Assembly (NCBI GenBank): GCA_030068145.1
Contig: JAPJBO010000724.1
Coordinates: 1 to 64,000 of the forward strand
Length of the DNA: 64,000 nucleotides
Origin: Diplonema papillatum
Taxonomy: Eukaryota > Euglenozoa > Diplonemea > Diplonemida > Diplonemidae
Direction: 5' to 3'
The position numbers and the translations under genes were made by a program. Of the stretch, positions 33,801-42,349 are shown one piece after another. The first letter of the stretch is position 1, and each line of letters begins with the position of its first letter. Under the pieces are notes generated by a model. That model had not been told where the DNA came from and did no database searches. It was given only the letters and a program-made list of their open reading frames with translations.

Positions 33801-36800
33801 CGATCCGGGGTTGTTCAGCATGCACAGTCTAGGGGAGACGAACGAGCTTATGCTGCAGCCCCAGGAGAACGGAACGATCGCCTTGGTTCTCCGCGGCACC
33901 TCCTACATCTCGGATGAGGCCGCGATCACAGAGCTTGACAAGTGGTACCATATTGCAGCCGTCAGGTTGTGGGACACACTAACCCTGTACGTCGACGGTT
34001 CTGTATTCCACACAACATCATGCGTAGTCGATCCCTTGCTACCCATGGTCGGGATTGTGTTCGGGCAGGATCACGAGAACCTTCAGTCCTTCGAGGGGAA
34101 CTTGCGGGATTTCAGAATCTACAACTACGCGTTGACCGATGTGCGGGGGCTGCAAGGGTTGCCGTCGCCGCCAGCGTGCCCGACATTCAACAACCAGCCG
34201 GTGTTCCGCTACAAGATGGACAGTTTGGAAATGAAGGACAGCTCTGGGAATGGCGTCCTTTCGGGCATGCTTGACACGGTGACAGCCGGGGAGCCGCTGA
34301 TAAGGTGCCTGTCGGTTCCTTGCACCGGAGAGTCGTTGAACTTCCCCGGGAATTCAGCTTCGACGGGATTCGGTGCCATCCCCGCGGGTCCGCTGTTGTC
34401 GGGCATCAACGACTTTACGGTGTCGTTCTGGGTCAAGGATTTGGACCCGTCGGCTGGCGGTGTGGCAGTGAACCTCTTCGCACAGTACAGCGACGCGACG
34501 TCGTGCGACGACGAAATTGTGTTCCGTCGTGATACGGGAGACGTGCTGAGCGTGCACATCAATTGCGAGGAGTTCAGGAGCGCGGAGTCGATGTTTCCAT
34601 CCGACAGGAGCATCATGTGGACGGTGACGCGCCGAGGCCGGGAGGTGGCCGTTTACAGAAATGGCTTGCTTCTGACGAGTTTCGACCACCCCCGGCAGGT
34701 GCCCATTGGGTGGATCCCACCCAACGGGACCTACGTGGGGCACGCCGTGGTTGGGACACCCGACGCGGGGAAGGCGTGGGAAGGAGTGGTTGCCGACTTC
34801 CAGTTTTGGGAGGGCGCGATGGCAGCAGCCGAGGTGGCAAAGGCTTACGAGACCGCTTTTTGCGACTGCCCGGCGGCCCACAGCGAGACGGTGTCTCGGT
34901 TCGCTCTGAACGGCAACTTCAACGAAACCGGAGCCGCCGACCAAGGATCCGACGGCGGCAGTTTCTCCATCTCCCGCGACAGCGTGTGCGGCGGCAGCCT
35001 CGCGGTCGGCGAGGGCATCCAGCACACGCTGCGCACGACCGCCCGTCCTTCGAAGGCTTTCACCATGGCTCTTTACGCAAAACCTGTGCTTCCGTTCTCG
35101 AGCGGAGTTCGGGTCCTGCTGCACGTGGGCGGACCGGACGCGCGGAGCGGCTTCGGCTTCGGCGTCGATGCAAACCATCGGCTGGTCATACGAGACAGTC
35201 CCGACGCGGGGGGACTGCGCTCCTTAGACGTTGAGGTAGAACCCGGCTGGCGTCATTACGTCGTGGTGTACAACGGAGAAGCGATGGTCATCTACGTCGA
35301 CGAATTGGTAGTGTACGAGGAGGTGGTGTACCTCACGTTGCCCACAGCCGACTCCTGGGGCCAGCTGTCGGTTGGTGGTGTAGACGGCGACACCGAAGGA
35401 GGGACCGACGGGGAGTGGTTGGTTGACGAGATTGTTTTGTTTGAAGGCGCAGCCGCGGTTGCAGACGCCCGTTCGCTGTGCGACTTGCGAGCGGTCTTCA
35501 GCAGGTACACTGCAGACGCCGAGAGCAACCTGTTGCTGGATTACGGTCCTGCTCACAACGAAGGCCACGGGGTCACTTCATACGGCAGCTCCTTCGTGTG
35601 CGGTCGGGCCGTCGTGTTGTACGAGAATGAGGAGCACTGCATTCACCCCGCGCGAGAGGTTCCTTTGTACGCGGAGCCTTGGACCGTTTCCGCGTATGCG
35701 TTTGCGCCTGTGCCGGGGGACAGGGCTTTTGTACATCTAGGGGACGACGAAAGCGAAGGTCGCGGGTTCGGGCTGGGCTTTATGCAAGGGTCTCTGGTCT
35801 GGTCGACGAAGTCAGGAGAATGGAAGGTGGTGCACCCAGCGAGGACGATCATCGCTTCGCATCACTACGCGGCTACGTACGACAGCAACGTGATTCGGTT
35901 TTACATTGACGAGGAGGAAGTCGGGGCGGTGAACTACACGTTCGACCTGCGGAAGGGATCGGAGCAGTCGAGTATGTGCGTGGGCTGCACACGTTGCGGG
36001 GATGCGCCTGAGATGAAGCATGGTACCTGGCGTATCGATGAGGCCGTCTTTGCGCGTGGTGTGATCCCGATGGCGGAAATGCGGGCGCGATGCGCGATCC
36101 CTGCAAGGGGACCATTCGCGCGGTATCCTCTGGACGAAGACCTTGTCGACATCAGTCCTGCTGGGAACGTTTTGCCCGGCGTGTTCAACCCTAGTTCAGA
36201 ATCCATCTGCGGCGGCGGCAGTCTCCAACTGGACAAAGAATTTTTGCACACATCAGTTGCCGCAATGGACGCGCCGCACCTAGGGCCCTGGACTATTTCT
36301 TTGTATGCCAAGCGTGTTGAGAAAGGGCTTCAAACTTCTAGGCGAGTGCTGTTGCGGTTCCGCTCTGGAGTGACCCAGGTAGGTTTCGGTGTGGACGATG
36401 ATGATAAGTTGATAGTCTTTCTTGCACGCACCGAGACTCTCCAGCCCTCGGTGCCAATACCCGTTGATGACGATTGGCATCATTACACCTTGACGTTCAA
36501 CGGTTCGATGCTGCAGCTGTATATGGACGAGGTGATGGAGGCGGATTGGGCCTTCGAGTATAACCTTGCGGGATTAACCACCGTGCCTACGATATCTATC
36601 GGCGATACAGGTTCTTCTTTCAATGACGGGGTCTGGCTCGTCGACGAAGTTGTGTTCGGCCGGGGCGTGCTGCCACATGCGGCTTTGCGTTGCCCGGCGG
36701 TGGTCTCGCACCTGCCGTTGAATGGAGGCTGGAATGACCTGGGTCCAGCGAATAATGAATTCCCGGGGGAATACGAAGGGGACGACGACACGGTGTGCGG

Positions 36801-38064
36801 CGGGAGTCTTCGCGTTCCACCCGGCAAGCTGCACGTCAGCGAGAATTGGAAACAACTTGCGCGCGGCGCTGAAGCGTGGGCAGTGATGTTGTATGCGAAG
36901 TGCATCGTTCCGGGGAAACGGCTGTTTTTCGCCGTCGGAAATCTTGCGAGTCTTCATGCGGGCATCGGGCTGGGCGTGAGCGGGAACGGGGGTCTCGTGC
37001 TGCAAGTGTCCTCTGGGAGACACATCCCAGTGAATGCGACGAAGGTGGACCGTTTCTGGCACAGGTACGCCGTAGCGTACAACGGAAGTCGGGTGGAGGT
37101 GTTTGTTGACGATGCTTTGGTCTTTGGAGTCGATTGGCCGCTTGACCTGCAGTCCGATCGTTTCGCGATTGCGGCAGGAGCCGCTGAAGGGGAATGGCTG
37201 TTCGACGAGCTGGTAGTGGGACACGGTCCCGTGCATCTGCATTTTCGCTCCACTTGTGGCACACGGGAGGTTTTCACGAAGTACTCATTTGACGGCAACT
37301 TCGCAGACACGGCCGTTGCTGAAAACAACAACCCGACCGCCAATCTGCAGTTCGTGGACGACTCGATGTGCGGCAAGAGTCTTCTGCTCGATGACAACGT
37401 TTTCTACGCTCTCGACAACACGAACACGGAGCCAGGCTCGGTTCACTGGTCGATGGCGAACTATGCGGCGTGTATCAAAGGCGAAGCTTCGTCCTCCACG
37501 TGCGATGGGAAGCCCCTCAGAGACGTTCTTCAGGAGGTTACATTCTGCGATTGCTCTGAGGGGTGCACAGTCTTTCCCAAGGGCCTCCCCCAGAAGTCAG
37601 AGCCTTGGACTGTGTCTCTGTATGTGAAAGGCAAGGTCGGCGGGAATCGAGCGTTCATTCAACTGGGTCAGGCCGGGCGGGAGCTCGGCCACTTTTCGTT
37701 CGGCGTCGGGGCGGGGATGCAGCTGTGGATATCCTTAGGAGGGCCACCGCGGGACATCGCAGGTTTGAGTGCGGAGCTGGGCAGTTGGAACCACTACGTT
37801 GCCGCGTACGATAGCAATTTGCTGACAGTCTTTGTGGACGGGGTTGCTGTGCACGAGGAGTACGTGGTGTTGAACCTTCCGCGATGTTCGGAGATGGGAA
37901 ACCTGGTCATCGGCTCGCAACTCGGCCCCCTGCAGCGAGACACCCGCAGAGGCGAGTGGTTGTTTGATGATATAAGGCTCGGCCTTGGTGTTGTCCCCTT
38001 CGACAAACTGCAGCAGCTGTGCGACACCGGTGCGCCGTTATCACCACCCGTTGTCCCTCCGTAG
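30874..38064 (+). CDS. Secreted giant protein of about eleven LamG/concanavalin A-like modules (2396 residues)
   Basis: A single uninterrupted frame. The ATG at 30874 is chosen because a clean signal peptide follows (MYRANAFMLLFLLGQLL... cleavage after about AEA, residue 25); the upstream open part is low-complexity. Modules begin near residues 30, 241, 451, 685, 898, 1109, 1339, 1540, 1746, 1943 and 2132. Each shows the LamG_3 pattern: DFTVSxW, W(H/Y)HxAxxR, LxxYVDGxL, a glycine turn and a last strand. Modules 1-6 end in (D)FRIYNYAL or QxWxRAL; modules 7-11 end in EWLVDEVVxGxG and carry a CGGSL word, so they form a second subclass. Paired cysteines fit extracellular disulfides. No C-terminal membrane segment or GPI signal is visible; the end is Pro-rich (PPVVPP). 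Such proteins usually bind sugars or other surface ligands; the ligand cannot be told. It stands alone, with no operon-like neighbours. Confidence 0.85.
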   Translation: MYRANAFMLLFLLGQLLNVQRAEAAMTMWLRCRQNLLDATPRGNDATGAGLVNRPDFCGTPNSAVSLDSGPGSYILPPGDIWESASDFSFGFRFKSAQSTPSVLFSVFASEDPAFLELKLNPGSGTITLTFNGSTYSDSLTLQSTWNHFLVTRASTVFTIYVNGAQQLSSGFPDVAFPANVASNAFVIGQRQTALGVYDGELSSQSVISDIRFFNVSLGADQALREGLNPVDCTRAVQDRPFIHHRLQGNNINTANLDGDASFAATNVNENLTDHAMCWDSSLFYDGQSAHTKLGAALMLTALQDFTVSIWLQETKHDHDATFFSVSGSVEASELAMTIIADDGLVCYLNGEQLWEDDSGKGLLDDGVNFVAFQREGMVVRLFVNGKLEIEQTQPNAFPIGNVVPLGVLLASHTPEAESQLFEGYLNDLQVWSRALTAQEIAGMHNRKCKNLVHWWPLDGLDFRDRGTDPVALTMNVPPGLSGPFSGVSGPPVNPGTKAGDGNCVGSNRAVSLAGTSSSYLVLDGFKAFKERLTDFTVTAIFFLPFKPTVSAVIFSIAAPQTSNELLIAIGRDLMVYVSIEKIACLLTSTETVSLNTWHHVAATRAGVEVKLFLDGKLVGSTSCTANLISPVSEAYVGNAYENNVISKTTAFSGRVFDVRFYNYAFTTAVETLRGCVPACVKVLNRILHYSLTSITGEHDRSGNQVVAEAAVSLTQSKSLCGRNSLTWPTTRDSFSRHLNVSASAEFMAGANDFTVSILLFQSSESSGQRCFFSVAWLYNDRELTCCVGLAFTISCWHPTNPEVAYTTTSTIALAKATHFALVRDGLELMFYLDGVLDSTHRLGTQLPFGPTSSVFLGEVKDGRVFGKTWEGAMAEFKMWNRALSASEVADDSTMCQSLVGWWRMEGDMNDSSRAQQTGSVAGSVEPGTDSCGRAGRSLHFGGTGSDYATLPTPEYYTGLQDFTVSTWVYCQSLVNDPGLFSMHSLGETNELMLQPQENGTIALVLRGTSYISDEAAITELDKWYHIAAVRLWDTLTLYVDGSVFHTTSCVVDPLLPMVGIVFGQDHENLQSFEGNLRDFRIYNYALTDVRGLQGLPSPPACPTFNNQPVFRYKMDSLEMKDSSGNGVLSGMLDTVTAGEPLIRCLSVPCTGESLNFPGNSASTGFGAIPAGPLLSGINDFTVSFWVKDLDPSAGGVAVNLFAQYSDATSCDDEIVFRRDTGDVLSVHINCEEFRSAESMFPSDRSIMWTVTRRGREVAVYRNGLLLTSFDHPRQVPIGWIPPNGTYVGHAVVGTPDAGKAWEGVVADFQFWEGAMAAAEVAKAYETAFCDCPAAHSETVSRFALNGNFNETGAADQGSDGGSFSISRDSVCGGSLAVGEGIQHTLRTTARPSKAFTMALYAKPVLPFSSGVRVLLHVGGPDARSGFGFGVDANHRLVIRDSPDAGGLRSLDVEVEPGWRHYVVVYNGEAMVIYVDELVVYEEVVYLTLPTADSWGQLSVGGVDGDTEGGTDGEWLVDEIVLFEGAAAVADARSLCDLRAVFSRYTADAESNLLLDYGPAHNEGHGVTSYGSSFVCGRAVVLYENEEHCIHPAREVPLYAEPWTVSAYAFAPVPGDRAFVHLGDDESEGRGFGLGFMQGSLVWSTKSGEWKVVHPARTIIASHHYAATYDSNVIRFYIDEEEVGAVNYTFDLRKGSEQSSMCVGCTRCGDAPEMKHGTWRIDEAVFARGVIPMAEMRARCAIPARGPFARYPLDEDLVDISPAGNVLPGVFNPSSESICGGGSLQLDKEFLHTSVAAMDAPHLGPWTISLYAKRVEKGLQTSRRVLLRFRSGVTQVGFGVDDDDKLIVFLARTETLQPSVPIPVDDDWHHYTLTFNGSMLQLYMDEVMEADWAFEYNLAGLTTVPTISIGDTGSSFNDGVWLVDEVVFGRGVLPHAALRCPAVVSHLPLNGGWNDLGPANNEFPGEYEGDDDTVCGGSLRVPPGKLHVSENWKQLARGAEAWAVMLYAKCIVPGKRLFFAVGNLASLHAGIGLGVSGNGGLVLQVSSGRHIPVNATKVDRFWHRYAVAYNGSRVEVFVDDALVFGVDWPLDLQSDRFAIAAGAAEGEWLFDELVVGHGPVHLHFRSTCGTREVFTKYSFDGNFADTAVAENNNPTANLQFVDDSMCGKSLLLDDNVFYALDNTNTEPGSVHWSMANYAACIKGEASSSTCDGKPLRDVLQEVTFCDCSEGCTVFPKGLPQKSEPWTVSLYVKGKVGGNRAFIQLGQAGRELGHFSFGVGAGMQLWISLGGPPRDIAGLSAELGSWNHYVAAYDSNLLTVFVDGVAVHEEYVVLNLPRCSEMGNLVIGSQLGPLQRDTRRGEWLFDDIRLGLGVVPFDKLQQLCDTGAPLSPPVVPP

Positions 38065-39250
38065 CCTCACCGTGTGCATCGGTGGGACACAACACAAGCA
38101 GTTCACAGCATCGGTTTGTAGCAGTTGGCACTGTTGGAAGTTAATATGCAGGAGCGGCAGGAGCGGTCTGTGACTACCGACTACCTCTTGGCACAGTTGT
38201 GTCGTGTTCCAGTCGCTTGTTGCCCCGCGTGCCATTCGTCTCCGGTGCGATTCCCGTTCGGACGAGCCCGAGGAGCCATCTGAGTGATGCACTTCTTTTT
38301 CTCCCTCGCGGGGCGCCCTCGCCTCGGTTGGTCTTCCGATCCAGTTTGCCTTCGCCTGACCGTCTTCGCGGCGCCGCTTCGTCTGAGAATGCCGGGGTCT
38401 CACTCTTGTCGGCTGTGCGCTCCTCTTCTCTATCGCGCGGCGGTCGCTGCGGCTTCGGCTTCTTCACGAGCGATTCCACCGTTCGTGTCGCGCCGCTCTT
38501 TGGCCATTGGCAGTTGTTCCAGTTCCACTCTTAGGTCGTTGGTTGTACGTCCTCCTTTCGGTCGGTCCGCGCTCAACTCGCTTGTACCGATGCGTTCGGT
38601 GCCCCGTCCAGGGCTTTCACCAGAAGATGGAAATGTTCGCCGTCAAGCTACGAAGAAGGCAATCGCGAGATATAGAAGCACCGACTTCTCAACAGTAGAA
38701 CCAAAGCGCGTGAATATTTCGAATTCAGAAAATGTGCTCATCCTGAGTTGTGCTGTGCTGCGTGTACCCTCGTAGTTGGCACTCCAGTTTGTACTGTAGT
38801 AGTAGGTATGTAAGTAGGACTCTGGGCTTTGGGTTGGCACTGTTGGCAAAGTGGTAGGTCCACACCCCGAGGCGCGAGAGAATCTACCCCCGAAGTCTCA
38901 TAGGGGTAGGGGGAAGCCGACATGTATCCCGTAAACGGCACACGTGCCGGACTCCAGAGTTCTCAAAGCGGGTCACAGGCCACCTGCCCCACACGAGGCA
39001 CGAGCCCAAGTCTCGTGCAGGACTACTGTAGCATCTCCATGTTTCAACTACTACAGTCGGGGGAGGGGGCTTTCACTCAACCCGTACTGCTGCCCTTCCG
39101 GCGGTGACTTGATCCTGCCCAGCATCTTCGGTTGCGCTACGGGTTCCCCCTCTTCCCCCCCCCAACTACCACTGTTGGCAAAGTGGTAGTTGACACTTTC
39201 GTCCCGCACGCATCTTGGGACCATTGAATGGGCGGCAACGAAAACAGGTG
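38065..39250. other. Spacer; possible decayed minus-strand coding at 38174-38640
   Basis: Reading the minus strand from about 38640, one frame gives SELSADRPKGG, LRVELEQLPMAKERRD and REEAEAATAAR, then a stop. A second frame continues as DREEERTADKSETPAF and RRSGEGKLDRK to 38174. This looks like one charged, disordered protein broken by a frameshift. The word ggcactgttggcaaagtggtag occurs at 38836 and, in part, 39168. I cannot name the protein. Confidence 0.3.
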
Positions 39251-39889
39251 TTACTGGGGGGGGTCAAATACTGTAGGTAGTCAAATACAATATTATTGGC
39301 AAATACAATAGGTACGCTGAAAAGGGGGTTTCGGTGAGCATAGTCTTGGAATACAATATTATTTGTCCTCAGTGGGGGTTTGCAGGGGTTTCCACGGGCT
39401 TCCCCACTCGAGAGCAGCTTCTTTTTCGAGAGAAGTTCAATGTGGAACACTCCTGAAGCTGGGAGTCCAATCTTACTGCTTGTTTTCGCTGTCGATGACA
39501 TTTTCCTCGGATTCGGATTCAATAATTTCTGAGAACCACCCGAACCCGAAAAGAAATGGCCCGCTTTTTTTTAGCACGTGGTCCAGCGGTTCCCACACCC
39601 ACATGTGGTGCTGAGGGTGCTGGTTCGATTCCTGGCGGAGTGGTTTTTCCAAAGTCTGAAGTGCCATCTGGGGGCCAGTTTTTAGGCTATATCGAGTGCA
39701 GAAAAGGTGCCGATACATGCCAGGGATAGCTCTTTCCGTCCGCAACGTTTTTGCCAAATTTCCTCCATTGTTGATCCCCAAGTGCCTGTACCCAGACTTT
39801 CAGCACCCAGACTTTTGAAAACCCGGTTTTCTTTAGCCTCCCCCAGCAAATACAATATTATACCTATTGTATTTGACCCCCCCCAGTAA
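39251..39889. mobile_element. MITE-like element with perfect 21-bp terminal inverted repeats
   Basis: The left end (39251-39271: ttactg, eight G in all, tcaaatac) is the exact reverse complement of the right end (39869-39889). Subterminal copies of caaatacaatatta and tacaataggta occur at both sides. The 639-base interior has no transposase but carries a tRNA-like Pol III unit. No target duplication beyond the terminal tta/taa is evident. Confidence 0.8.
39573..39647 (+). ncRNA. tRNA-like Pol III unit inside the MITE-like element
   Basis: The box A-like gtggtccagcggtt, the hairpin ccaca-cccaca-tgtgg and the box B ggttcgattcc (perfect consensus) are spaced as in a tRNA. TTTTT follows directly (39643-39647). 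The anticodon loop has six bases and the acceptor arms do not pair well, so it is probably a tRNA-derived promoter. Confidence 0.45.
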
Positions 39890-40986
39890 GGGCTGCTGGT
39901 TAAAGTGAAGTCTTCTTTGCCGTCGGGGAGATCCTGACAGTCGTATCGTGTGAGCCTGGAGAGTGGGTACTGACATTGAACGCAGACGGCTACGTGGTTT
40001 GGGCTCCCCGGGTGTTTCTTGCGCCTGTCCCTCAGATGCACGTACGGCCGCCGCCGCGATTAGTTCCCTGCCAAGCCTTGGACGAAGAGGTGTCGCCGAC
40101 CCCGCCTTCACAGCGAACTCAGCTTGCGAACTTACCTGGCGAGAACTGCACCGATGGAGATAGCGACGAGTGCTTCCAGCACTTGTCCTTTCCAGCATTC
40201 CAAATCCGCTGACCAGAGGCGATGAAGAGTGATGCCAAGTTAATGCGCCGATACGGAAGAAACTCGCAAAGTGAACGAGATGGCCAGTGCTGGTTACCGT
40301 GTTGGCGACAATAAGGATTCGGTGCGCGCATATAATCTTATAGCCTCTCCCTGGCTCCCAATGACCCCCTCGGTATTCCCCACAAATGCCCCATACGGGG
40401 CGACAAAGTGGGTTAGTCGACAAAGTGGGTTAGTCGACAAAGTGGATTGGACGTCAGTAACGTTCAACCGTGCGAACGAGGCTTGTAGCTTCGGTACGTG
40501 ATTGATGAGGTACCTGATTTATCATCGCTTCAGAACATTGTGTTAATCCTTGCAGCACGATACATCTGCCCAATTCGCGGCGGCGTGGCAGTGGTGCTTT
40601 CTTTTTTGTTAACCAAATCAAACGCAATTCAAGAGTGTATCTGTATGAACCAGAGCTCCCATCTCGCGACGTCTGTTTCGCAGCGGGGCGCGATGGAAAT
40701 GTGAGCTGCGTCAGCATGTTGGTTGCATGCTTGCGCCCTGTGCCCACTTGCCTGCAGAGCTTCAACAACAGCACTCGGCAACGTCAGGCCTGCCTAGCCC
40801 TCGCTCTTCTTTGCTTCCTGACGAGCCCAAATCCCATCACCCCAACGGCCCTGACCTTTCGTATCTTCAACAGGGAGGCCTGTGTAGCCGCGGCGGTCTG
40901 CGTGGCCAGTTATCGCGTGAGTCCGCGTCGCCGGTGCCACTGGTATCCTTGTGGCCGGTATCACTACTTTCTGTGGGGGAGCCCCG
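39890..40986. other. Spacer, nothing recognised
   Basis: The word gtgggttagtcgacaaa repeats at 40409-40445. Frames on both strands are unremarkable. Confidence 0.45.
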
Positions 40987-41078
40987 AGGCAAGCGGGCCC
41001 CGGGGCCGGCGATATATCGGAGCCTGCGGAGATCGACCAGCGGCACAGCCGCGACGCTAGTGGCCTCGCAGATCTTAA
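40987..41078 (-). pseudogene. YRE-1 RT-region fragment
   Basis: About 90 bases (gcaagcgggccccggggccg ... gtggcctcgcagatct) match 1717-1800 of YRE-1 copy a. On the minus strand they read VPLVDLRRLRYIAGPGARL, the counterpart of VPPIDLRKLRSLAGPGARL. No repeats or other parts of the element accompany it. Confidence 0.75.
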
Positions 41079-41149
41079 GTAGCATCCGTCAGAGGTGTGC
41101 AGGAACAGCTTCCAACGCCCAGGTTATTAAGAACTCAGTTTGAACTAAA

Positions 41150-41354
41150 CAGTATCCTTCGATTTTTGTTTTGGCGTCTCGCGACTGTAGCTGCTCTCCA
41201 TGCCCAGCTGAGGAGGCTGGCGGTGAAGTCGACCGCCAGGGACATCACCAGCCATGCCGAAGGCTGCGCGAAGCAGTACCTGGCGAGGATGGCGCGCCTC
41301 GGAACGTGGGGCGATCACCTCACGCTGCAGGCGTGGAAAGTCGACCTTAGGTGA
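41150..41354 (+). pseudogene. Truncated OTU-protease exon copy
   Basis: This is a near-identical copy of 41933-42125 (FWRLATVAALHAQLRRLAV ... LGTWGDHLTLQAW) that stops at KVDLR before the C-terminal strand and catalytic His. A six-base difference (tcgacc for ttggcc plus shift) separates the copies, so the duplication is fairly young. Confidence 0.6.
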
Positions 41355-41896
41355 CAGTGATAGAACGCCGAAGCCGGATTGGCGATTCGGCAGTGGAACC
41401 GCACTTTCAGTGACCGGAGTGCCGCCATGCTTTATTTCTTGATGCTGTTCTTGACGTGTCAGGATACTGGTGCAGTCGGTTCAGCTTGAATGCAGCGGTC
41501 ACCGCCATAACCTGAAGGGGTGCTGCAAAAATACTCGAGGGGCAGGCACTAAAAGGAAACAATGCAAAGGGGTCTTTTTTGTTGAACGCTGGCGCGCTCC
41601 ACTAAACCCAGATTGTGTTGGGGGCAATTGGTGGACCGGGTTATATGAGTTCGCGTTTTCCCGGCGCCTTGCGTTCGGGCTAGTCGCTTGCGTCCTTTCT
41701 TCGGCGGTGCGCAGACTTCCCTCGACCTCAGCGCAAGGCTGCAGTGGATTCCTGATCATTCGGGGTCCGCTCACGAAGGATGCCTTCGCATGTACCTCCT
41801 TTGATATTGGAATAATGTTGCCATCGTGGGGAATCATCGGCGCGGGATACTGAAGAGTACCACACTATAGTATCGGAGGTTTAATGTCAGCGAATT

Positions 41897-42349
41897 TTGT
41901 GCAAGCGTCGGCAGGAGCGAAACCTACCAAACAGTATCCTTCGATTTTTGTTTTGGCGTCTCGCGACTGTAGCTGCTCACCATGCCCAGCTGAGGAGGCT
42001 GGCGGTGGAGTCCTTGGCCGCCAGGGACATCACCGGCCATGTCGAAGGCTGCGCAAAGCAGTACCTGGCGAGGATGGCGCGCCTTGGAACGTGGGGCGAT
42101 CACCTCACGCTGCAGGCGTGGCAAGTCGGGCGACGGGTGGTGGTGTTCGAGCGGGCGCCCGACGACACCATGCGCGTGACAGTGCTGTGGCCAGGAGAGG
42201 CGGGGAAGGCAGGCGACCCGGTACTGGACGAGCGAGACGTCAAGCTCAGCTCCACCGGGTCGCACTACAGGGCAGGGAGGAAAATTCGTCGATGTAAGGG
42301 GCGAGATCGCTTCTGCGAAGTCTGCACCAAACGCGGTGTCCGTCACTAG
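41897..42349 (+). CDS. OTU-type cysteine protease, partial (deubiquitinase family)
   Basis: The 150-residue frame contains the C-terminal two thirds of an OTU domain, which removes ubiquitin from proteins. HHAQLRRLAVE, YLARMARLGTWGDHLTLQAW, RRVVVFER and STGSHYRAG correspond to the conserved helix, the GxWGDxxxLxAL block, the following strand and the catalytic His. The catalytic Cys region (normally DGxCxFRAL) appears as LRFLFWRLA; with one T fewer in the run at 41940-41950 the same bases read DFCFWRLA, so either a frameshift or an exon boundary lies there. The end (RFCEVCTKRGVRH) is a short Cys-containing tail. A truncated twin lies at 41150-41354. It may be one exon of a host gene or a pseudogene. 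Confidence 0.55.
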   Translation: MCKRRQERNLPNSILRFLFWRLATVAAHHAQLRRLAVESLAARDITGHVEGCAKQYLARMARLGTWGDHLTLQAWQVGRRVVVFERAPDDTMRVTVLWPGEAGKAGDPVLDERDVKLSSTGSHYRAGRKIRRCKGRDRFCEVCTKRGVRH

